Both the position numbers and the translations under genes were made by a program. Shown here one piece after another: positions 56,654-64,000 of a DNA stretch of 64,000 nucleotides. The stretch's first letter is position 1. Every line of letters starts with the position of its first letter. Source of the stretch: Adiantum capillus-veneris. Lineage: Eukaryota > Streptophyta > Polypodiopsida > Polypodiales > Pteridaceae. The notes beneath the pieces are model-generated. The model saw only the letters and a program-made list of their open reading frames with translations. It made no database searches and was not told the DNA's origin. The stretch spans positions 74,508,676-74,572,675 of the forward strand of contig CM043969.1 of the NCBI GenBank assembly GCA_014529385.2, in the 5' to 3' direction.

Positions 56654-59357
56654 ATGCACTTACGCTCTGGGCGGGTGCTAGAACACGAGCATATTGAGGG
56701 TGCCTCTGTTCATACGGACACCCATTACCCATCCACGATAGGCTCTAGACCCTCAGCGGGGACACAAGGTAGCACCACCCAAGACCCTAAAATAGCCGCT
56801 AGTGATTCCTCCTCCGACTCAGAAATCATGGAAGCATACCCTACCCAAAACACTGAGAGAGAAGGCCATGCACCTCCCGAAGCTCCACAGCCTAGTACTA
56901 GTATGTTTAGCCGTTTCATGGAAACATTAGGTAGAGCTACTCGCTCGGAACCTGATGCAAATGAAGCACATGAAGGGGGTGGGGAAGTGGACTCTCCTTT
57001 CAAATCGCACGTGGACCCCACACCCCCAAAGAGTGTCCATGTGGATATCTTGCCAACTTCTTACCAAGAAGGCCTTGTTGAGCTGCCTCCTTCAGAAGTT
57101 CCATCTAGAGTACCGTTGGTGACAAGTAAAACCACGGGGAGCAACATTGCTTCTACCTCACAAGAAACCGTTAACACGTCGACTCTAGAAGGATTGTTCA
57201 TTAATGATCATTGGACATACGACCTCCACACTGAGGTGTTGACGGATCTACACTTTGGCCACGCCTACCATGTAGGATGGATAGAGATTGTACAATCCAC
57301 CTCTAGTGCCACGAGCATTGAAGATCAACAGAAAATGATCTGTAATGTTATCCATGGCATTATTCAATCAGAAAGGCAAAATCGAGGGGTAAATATACTC
57401 TCAACTGGCCCCATGAGATTTCTGGATACGAGCAAGGCTCAACAGTCTACTCTATCACAAATGGAGACTCCTCTAATGAGTCCCATGGACCCATCTTACG
57501 TCATTTCACCTGGGGTCTCTATGCAATCTGAGCCTCCGAGCGACAACTTTAGCTTCCCTAACTTGGCTCAACCCTCTATTAAGGAAAACACAGTGCTCAC
57601 TCCAGGGATAGGCCTGACAGAGAATGTACCGATGACATCTACGGTTAGCGCAGTGCCACTACCTAGTGTCGTAGTACCTAATATGGGGCCTCGACCGTAT
57701 GTGCCTCTAGCCCCTTATGCACACATGGCCCCCACACCTCCAATTGTACCACTTGTTTATGCTCCTCGAGTGCCTCTCCCTAGCCCTTATCCGAGTGGAC
57801 CTATGCCCGGTTATGTTCCATATCCTGCATCATCCACACATATGCCAAGATTGGTACCCGTCCCTCTCCCACATATGATTCCAAGAGTACCTCCACCGGC
57901 CGTGCCTCCTCACATAGGTGACTTGGCAGCGTTTGCTCAAACCATAGGTCGATCTATCGCGGAAAATATGCGTCATGCATCTGATTGAGAGCCTAGAAGT
58001 AAGGCAATACAAATTGCCAAACTCACGCAAAAATTCAATGGGGACGAAGATGCTAGAAAACAAATTGAAGTGTTTGAGCAAGTATGTGATTCCTTAGGGG
58101 AACGCAGCGAACTACATAAGTGCAATGCCTTAAGCTTGACATTAAGTGGGAAGGCTGGAGATTGGTATAGAACCCTAAGGGTGGACGAGAAAACAATCTA
58201 CCCTACCCTTCGAAGGTTGTTTCTAAAGGAGTACATACGAGAAGGTGTGCTTTGGGGTGTAGCATCTCAGCTACAGAAGGCCGAACGTAAGGAAGGAGAG
58301 TCAGTAAGGGACTTCATTAGTCGTCTAACTGCTTGATCGATTCATTCGAGGGTTGAGGAATGAAGGAATCTATAATGGACTAGTGATTAGAGGTATCACA
58401 ACCTGGGAAGATGTCACTGCCAATGCAATCCAATTAGAGGACAACTTGATGATAGCAGGCATGAGGGTGTCTACTGACACGAGATCCACTAGCTCACAAG
58501 CCATTGAGGATGAACCCATGACTGCAAAGCCCATTGCCAATGAGCCAAAGGTATTTGAGATATTCTTGACAGACCTCACCAAGGCAATCCAAGAGTCTCT
58601 TAAGGATAATCGACCCCCTCAAAATAGTCACATGTATCCAAGAAGGGAGCAACAATGGTGTTCCATTTGCTTAGGTCCACATAGCACTAGTGAGTGCCCT
58701 ACGTTTAGAGTAAAATTTAATGGAACTTGCAACGCATGTGGTAGGTATGGTCACCAAGCTAAGGATTGTTTAATGATCAAACGTATGATGGCAAATAGAC
58801 CACCTGTAGCCTGGACGGATGCACCTCGAGCTCCTATATTGATGCCTGCTCCACCTGTTGAGCAACTACCGCAACACATGGTCCCTAGATCTCAAAATGT
58901 TGTACAAGCTACACCGCTACCACCTCCTGTGCTAGGACTGCAGCCTCCACATCCAAGAGTCGCCCCTATGAACCAAGTGGGTTGCGAGCCATCTAATGCT
59001 TATGCAGATGGCTGTGAGGAGGAAATAGACACTAGTATTGCCTACGGACTTGATATATTGGAAGAGTGTCCTATATACTACATGGAAGATTGTTGGGGGC
59101 AAGTCAAGCCGGTTTATCAAGCTGCTGCTCTCGCATCCAGAGGTCAAAATATCAACACCCAGGCTAGGAGGCCACCTCTTCAATGCTACGAGTGTGGTGG
59201 ACCACATCGGGTAGCGGAGTGCCCTATTAGGCTGCAAAAGAATGCTGCACAGATGCAAATGAATCAAGGGAGCACGTCTGCAATGCCAATACTCACATGT
59301 AATCGTTGTGGCATAGATCACTTGATTGCCCAATTCCCCTATAACCCACACCCCTAA
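56654..59357 (+). pseudogene. gypsy gag with zinc knuckles, interrupted
   Basis: Begins MHLRSGRVLEHEH, 827 bp after the LTR. The first 444 codons are Pro- and Ser-rich, ending in a stretch of PVPLPHMIPRVPPPA type. A TGA at 57986-57988 interrupts the frame, which then continues into the gag core (LSLTLSGKAGDWYRTL, SVRDFISRLTA). A frame change near 58330 moves to DRFIRGLRNEGIYNG. Cys/His knuckles follow: CSICLGPHSTSEC, CNACGRYGHQAKDC, CYECGGPHRVAEC and a damaged CNRCGIDHLIAQF in which the last Cys is lost. Several knuckles have a shortened C-x2-C-x3-H-x4-C spacing. The product would form the element's particle and bind its RNA. Confidence 0.8.
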
Positions 59358-59359
59358 AT

Positions 59360-60192
59360 TTGGTCAAAATTGCTAGTGTGACATCGCCAATACCACCCGT
59401 CGCACCCGCTTATGCGATTACACGGTCCATGCTTCAAGGGCCAGGCCATATCCTTGAAGAGAGAGATACCGCGTCAGTTATCCAAGCAAAGAAAAAGAAG
59501 ACAAGAAGGAAGAGGTCGCAGAAGACGGGAAATTCAAAGCCAAGTTCCAAAACAAACATAGGAACAGGAGATGACCCCGTGTATATGAATGACCTCGAGG
59601 ATGATTCAGATTCAGTTGAGACAATGGAGACTAGAACCAATACCACAAAGGGAAAGACCGACCAAGAAAACAGTAACATGGAACCAAATGAAAACCGAAT
59701 AAGAGAAAACCATAAAGAGCCTGTGAAAACACCACAAGTGTTTCAAATCCAATCCAAGACCCCCAAGATAAACCGCAGGGGCAAAAAGGGAAGAATCGTA
59801 AAAAGAAGATTGGGACGTACCCAAACCCAGTAGACGAGATTGAGCACGTGAAACATCTAAGAGGTTTAGTGGACGAGACTCAAAGGAAACTAGAACCAGA
59901 ACCCATGCATGTCAAAATTCATGACACAGTGTTTCCCACGCAAGTTCATCCACCCCACATGAACCATAGACCGTTAGCCATATCTAGTATCATCCAAGAA
60001 GGGAGTGAGGATGGGACATCAGAAAGTGAGCATACACCCTTCTTGTTGGAAAGGATGTTTAACGAAGGAATACCTGATCCCATTGAGGAATATGAGATTC
60101 CATCCTCACCAGTTCCTAGTCAAGGACCTACACCCTGCAAAATGCCAATGAATGTTGCCAAACTAGTGGACTTCATGTCTTCTGAGGTCTGA
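59360..60192 (+). pseudogene. gag-pol linker region, frame-broken
   Basis: Two open pieces (59360-59833, basic and Lys-rich; 59848-60192) in different frames join gag to protease. No domain is recognised. Downstream text near 60214-60250 (DPELFLALRIP in another frame) shows a further frame change before protease. Confidence 0.45.
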
Positions 60193-60214
60193 ACCACGAT
60201 CATAGCAAAGTTGT

Positions 60215-60949
60215 ATGGAGATCCTGAGTTATTCCTTGCACTTCGCATTCCTTAACGGAGAGCTACGAACGGGATTACCGCAGTTTGCGCAACCAAATAG
60301 GCCTGACTCGATTATGATTGATGAGGAAAATCATGTGCAATCACTTGACTTAGATGGACACGAGTCTGTGATCGAGGTACCCATTAACGAATTAGGGCAG
60401 TATTTTGAAGGCGACGAGTCTAATGCGACCCTACCCATCACTACCAAGGGATTAACTATAAATGGAATTCTTGATGGTGGTGCGGGAGTTAGCATCGTTA
60501 CAAAAGATTGTTGGGAATCCATGGGAAAACCCCGCCTCAGTGTTACTAACATTGTGGTAAAGATGGCAAATGGTACCATAGCCAAACCTATGGGGATGCT
60601 CAAGGATCTTAAGATCAAAGTTCTAGGACACAAGGTACGACATACGTTCATTGTAATGGATTTCTCTAAACACCTTATGTCATATGAAATGATTTTAGGA
60701 CGACCATTCATGAGGGAAGCACAAATGGTTCATGATTGGTCTAAAAATCATGTCTATTTGCAATTCCAAGACTCTGTCCTTAGAGTGGATTTGGTGACTG
60801 GTAAGGTACACCCCTTAGGGAGTAAAACCATTATTGATCATCGCTCTGACACCACAGTTCACTCGGCCCACTACAATATTGTTACACTTGTAAGAAGGAT
60901 ACAGACATTGGCCAAGATTCTCCTTACATGGATGTGTTACCGGGTATGA
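60215..60949 (+). CDS. gypsy aspartic protease domain
   Basis: A retropepsin-like segment starts near residue 70: TKGLTINGILDGGAGVSIVT, where DGGA (Asp at about residue 87) replaces the usual D-S/T-G, followed by MILGRPFMREA, the second conserved block of the family. DGGA/DGGS forms are known in Athila/Tat-like elements. The open frame overlaps the start of the RT frame at 60928 in another phase, so protease and RT are not in one frame here. Confidence 0.75.
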   Translation: MEILSYSLHFAFLNGELRTGLPQFAQPNRPDSIMIDEENHVQSLDLDGHESVIEVPINELGQYFEGDESNATLPITTKGLTINGILDGGAGVSIVTKDCWESMGKPRLSVTNIVVKMANGTIAKPMGMLKDLKIKVLGHKVRHTFIVMDFSKHLMSYEMILGRPFMREAQMVHDWSKNHVYLQFQDSVLRVDLVTGKVHPLGSKTIIDHRSDTTVHSAHYNIVTLVRRIQTLAKILLTWMCYRV

Positions 60950-62937
60950 AGGAATCAGACAACGTAGACTGGGTACACCTAGCTGCAACCATAGATACCT
61001 GGGGAAATAGAGGAACCACTTGGGTCACACCAGAGGGGGAAGAGGTACCACAAATTGCACCTCTGAACATGATAAGTGCCATACATGCATCTTCTAAGGG
61101 CAAGGCAATTGTAGACCAATCTGACAGTGACACCGATAGCTCAATAGAAGACTTTGACCAACACGACTCAGACACTGACTCCCAGAGTGAAACGGATTCT
61201 GAATCTCATGAATTAGAGAGTGGAGCAAGTTCAGAGTCAAAACATTCGGAAGGGCCGAGCACATCAACCGATGATAGCTCCTCCAAGAGTGAAGAGGACA
61301 CCAACGAGGACTCCTTTAGTGAGCCAGATCTAAATGCAAATCAAAAGCAGGTCTCAAATAAGAAAAAGAAAAACTTTAAGAGGCGTCGATATCGAGCCAA
61401 TGTACGTGCTAGGATAAAAAAGAAGAGATCCTCAGCAGAATGGCTCAGTTATATAGGAGCATGTGATGCTCATCGAAAATTGGTAGACGATTGGGGTGAA
61501 TATCTCCAAAATGTTATGTGGTGTAGACCGCGACCCCATGACATAGCCCAATTAGAGATCATAGACAAGCCAAAGTTGAGCCGTACTGCAAGGAGGCGTC
61601 AAAACCAAGAGTTAGCTCGACAACACAAGAAAGTAGAAATGGAAGCACAGACCAAAGCACAACCAGAATCCACAGACTTGCATCCTGCACCAGAACATTT
61701 CAAATCTTACACCACGGGGGAAGTAAAGGTTGTGTACACAAAAGCCCAAAGAATACCTATCGATGGGAATAATGAAATCTATGATGGTCCATCAATAGTT
61801 AAAGAAATAGAATTAGCCGACCCCGGTGAAGAATCAAAACCTGTTTTTATTGCCCAAGACCTCACAGAAGTTGAAGAGGCGGTCCTCAAAGAGCTTCTCA
61901 AGGAATTCAAGGACATATTCGCTTGGACATACCATGATATGAAAGGTGTTCCACCTTCTGTGGTCCAACATACAATCCCTATGATTAGCACTGCGAAGCC
62001 CGTACAACAAAGATCCTACCCGATGAATCCTAAGTACGCAAAGATCATTCAAGAAGAACTAGAAAAGCTTATCAAATGTGGGTTCATATATCCTATTGAA
62101 CACTCTGAATGGGTGTCTCCAATAGTTATCGTGCCAAAAAAGAATGGGAAACTCAGGGTGTGCGTGGACCTCAAAAAAGTTAATGCAGCTACTAGAAGAG
62201 ACCATTACCCCCTACCATATTCCGAACATGTACTCGAAAGAGTTGCAGGCAAGGAAGCTTATAGCTTTCTAGATGGGTACTCAGGCTACAACCAAATCAC
62301 GATAGCGCTAGAGGACCAAGCTAAAACTGCCTTCATCACAGAATTTGGCGTGTTTGCATTTCGTGTGATGGCTTTTGGCTTAACAAATGCCCCTGCTACA
62401 TTCCAACGATTAATAAACACTGCTTTTAAAGAATATTTGAGAGAGTTTTGTGAAGCTTTCTTAGACGACCTTTGTGTTTACTCTTCTTGGAAAGAATATC
62501 TATCATGTTTGCGGAAGGTGTTTGAAAAGTGTAGGTTATATCGTATCTCATTGAACCCGTTCAAATGCCAATTTTGGGTCAAGCATGGAGTTATTTTAGG
62601 GCATATAGTATCTAAGAATGGTATCTCAACCGATGAGAGCAAAATTAAAGTGATTCTAGAGTTACCACCACCAACCAATTACAAGGGAGTTCAAAGGTTC
62701 ATGGGACACGTGGGTTATTATCGACGGTTTATTTTATTTTTTGCTGAGATAGCACGTCCTTTGTACAAGCTTCTCATTGAATTTAAATGGACTGAAGAGT
62801 GTGACCAGGCCTATGAACAATTGAAGAAAACACTAGCAAGTGCTCCGATTTTAAGGACACCTAACTGGGATGTCATTTTCCATGTGCATATTGATGCATC
62901 AAACTTTGCTATTGGGTGTGTTCTCACTCAACCATGA
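60928..62937 (+). pseudogene. gypsy reverse transcriptase and start of RNase H, stop-truncated
   Basis: 669 codons. Residues 1-300 form an acidic, Ser-rich linker with a Lys/Arg-rich patch (KKKKNFKRRRYRANVRARIK near 147-166). RT follows: GFIYPIEHSEWVSPIVIVPK, LRVCVDLKKVNAATRRDHYP, FGLTNAPATFQRLIN and FLDDLCVYS (residues 511-519, catalytic pair in FLDD). The RT connection (GVQRFMGHVGYYRRFI) and RNase H start (FHVHIDASNFAIGCVLTQP) are present. A TGA at 62935-62937 ends the frame, but the same phase stays open to the window end, so it is one nonsense change in an otherwise intact pol. Confidence 0.85.
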
Positions 62938-64000
62938 GAACATAAATTGGACTATCCCATTAGCTTTGCAAGCCGTCAATTGAACGATGCTGAAAGGAAC
63001 TACACCACTACAGAGCGAGAAGGTTTAGCAATGATTTATGCAGTAAAGAAATTTCGCTACTACCTTCTGGCAAACAAGTTTGTATTTTATGTGGATCATC
63101 AAGCGTTGCTGTATCTGGTAAACAAGCCATGCTCCACAGGAAGAATCACACGATGGTTGTTAATTCTTCTGGAGTTTGATTTCACGATTGTAGTGAGACC
63201 CGGTAAAAGGCACGTCATGGCTGATCATTTGTCTCGCATACCCAATGGTGAAGCCCCTACAGGAGTTGATGGTGAATTACCCGATACTTCCCTATTCATA
63301 GTTGAGACTATGCCTGAATGGAGTGAGAACATTGTTAACTTTTTAGTTAATGGTTTTCCACCCAAGGAACTTCGTAAGGATATCGCTCGAAGGCTAGTAA
63401 AAGAATGTGAACCCTATTGTTTGATTGCCGGAACTCTGTATAGACTAGGCAAGGACGATGTTCTTAGGCGTTGTGCCCGCGAGGATGAATATTTGTATAT
63501 CTTGCAAGAAACACATATGGGAATAGCAGGAGGACATTTTTCAGGAGACCTGACTGCTAGAAAGGTGCTGCAATCAGGCTATTGGTGGCCAACTTTATTT
63601 AAGGATGCATCACTTTTTACAAAAGGGTGTGATGAGTGCCAACGTTACAAGACCACACAACGCAAAGACAGAATGCCCTTACATCCTGTTAAAGTAACCC
63701 AACCATTTGAAAAATGGGGCTTAGACTTTGTAGGTCCAATTAGTCCCGCAGCTCGTAATACTCAATCTCGATATATTCTAGTTGCTACGGACTATGTAAC
63801 AAAGTGGGCTGAAGCTAAGGCTTCACAAAAAGCTGACGTGAGGACAACAGCTAAGTTTCTTTTTGAGAACATTACCACAAGATTTGGTTGCCCTTTTGAA
63901 ATTGTTAGTGATAATGATACCCATTTTATAAATGAGGTAATAAGAGAGCTTATCACGACCTTTATGATATCCCATCATAAGTCTACACCTTATTACCTGC
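62938..64000 (+). pseudogene. gypsy RNase H and integrase, continuing past the window
   Basis: Same phase as the RT frame after its TGA, open for more than 350 codons to the last base. RNase H landmarks are TTTEREGLAMIYAVKKFRYY and FYVDHQALLYL. The integrase has an HHCC finger (HMGIAGGHFSG ... GCDECQ) and the first two catalytic Asp positions (WGLDFVGP and VSDNDTHF). The usual G in S-D-N-G-T is D here. The third acidic residue lies beyond the window. Confidence 0.8.

Larger units (their letters stand above)
55242..64000 (+). mobile_element. Ty3/gypsy LTR retrotransposon, cut by the window end
   Basis: The 5' LTR (55242-55826) is followed by a TGGCGCCGCTACCGGGGAGC primer site, the type used by Athila/Tat-like plant gypsy elements. 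Coding order is gag, zinc knuckles, protease, RT, RNase H and integrase, which places RT before integrase and so defines Ty3/gypsy. Several stops and frame changes show the copy is defective. A long acidic, Ser-rich linker lies between protease and RT. The 3' LTR lies beyond the window. Confidence 0.9.

Overview
The window reads as a piece of a large, repeat-rich land-plant nuclear genome. Its plant-type features are a trihelix (Myb/SANT-like) transcription factor, GT-AG introns, plant LTR retrotransposons with tRNA-Met or Athila/Tat-style primer-binding sites, an L1-type LINE and BED/DUF659/hATC hAT transposons. Long (GA)n and (CT)n tracts are everywhere and non-coding DNA is AT-rich. A fern or other early-diverging lineage is my guess from overall feel, not something the sequence proves. 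Only two host genes look intact; most of the rest is transposons in various states of decay.

Layout. 1-3.0 kb: non-coding DNA and the upstream region of the trihelix gene. 3.0-4.9 kb: trihelix gene with a good intron. 5.8-6.1 kb: small helical coding exon on the minus strand. 6.2-7.7 kb: two opposed LINE fragments. 8.24-11.43 kb: a hAT element with exact 8-bp target duplication, carrying a broken transposase. 11.4-15.0 kb: AT-rich DNA without genes. 15.03-22.8 kb: array of six ~1.1-kb direct repeats, each carrying a small hAT-type MITE with TIRs like those of the neighbouring hAT; one 1.18-kb TIR element is inserted between units 2 and 3. 23.1-29.5 kb: minus-strand LTR element with matching ~490-bp LTRs and a PBS but no recognisable pol. 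29.95-32.85 kb: second, reverse-oriented hAT copy, also broken. 33-42 kb: AT-rich DNA with three copies of a dispersed LTR-like repeat, a foldback element and a tRNA-like sequence. 43.6-45.1 kb: single-exon atypical protein-kinase-like gene. 46.8-47.5 kb: decayed coiled-coil gene. 47.7-53.4 kb: small-LTR retroelement with three LTRs. 53.9-55.2 kb: decayed gag. 55.24 kb to the window end: large Ty3/gypsy element (LTR, PBS, gag, protease, RT, RNase H, integrase) cut by the window edge.

The parts that relate to each other are the hAT family (two large copies plus the MITE inside the tandem array) and the LTR elements. The two hAT copies carry different disabling lesions and differ in intron content. 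The LTR elements at 23.1-29.5 and 47.7-53.4 kb keep cis signals but show no pol and would need proteins made elsewhere. All statements come from reading the sequence; family assignments rest on motif recognition, not on database searches.
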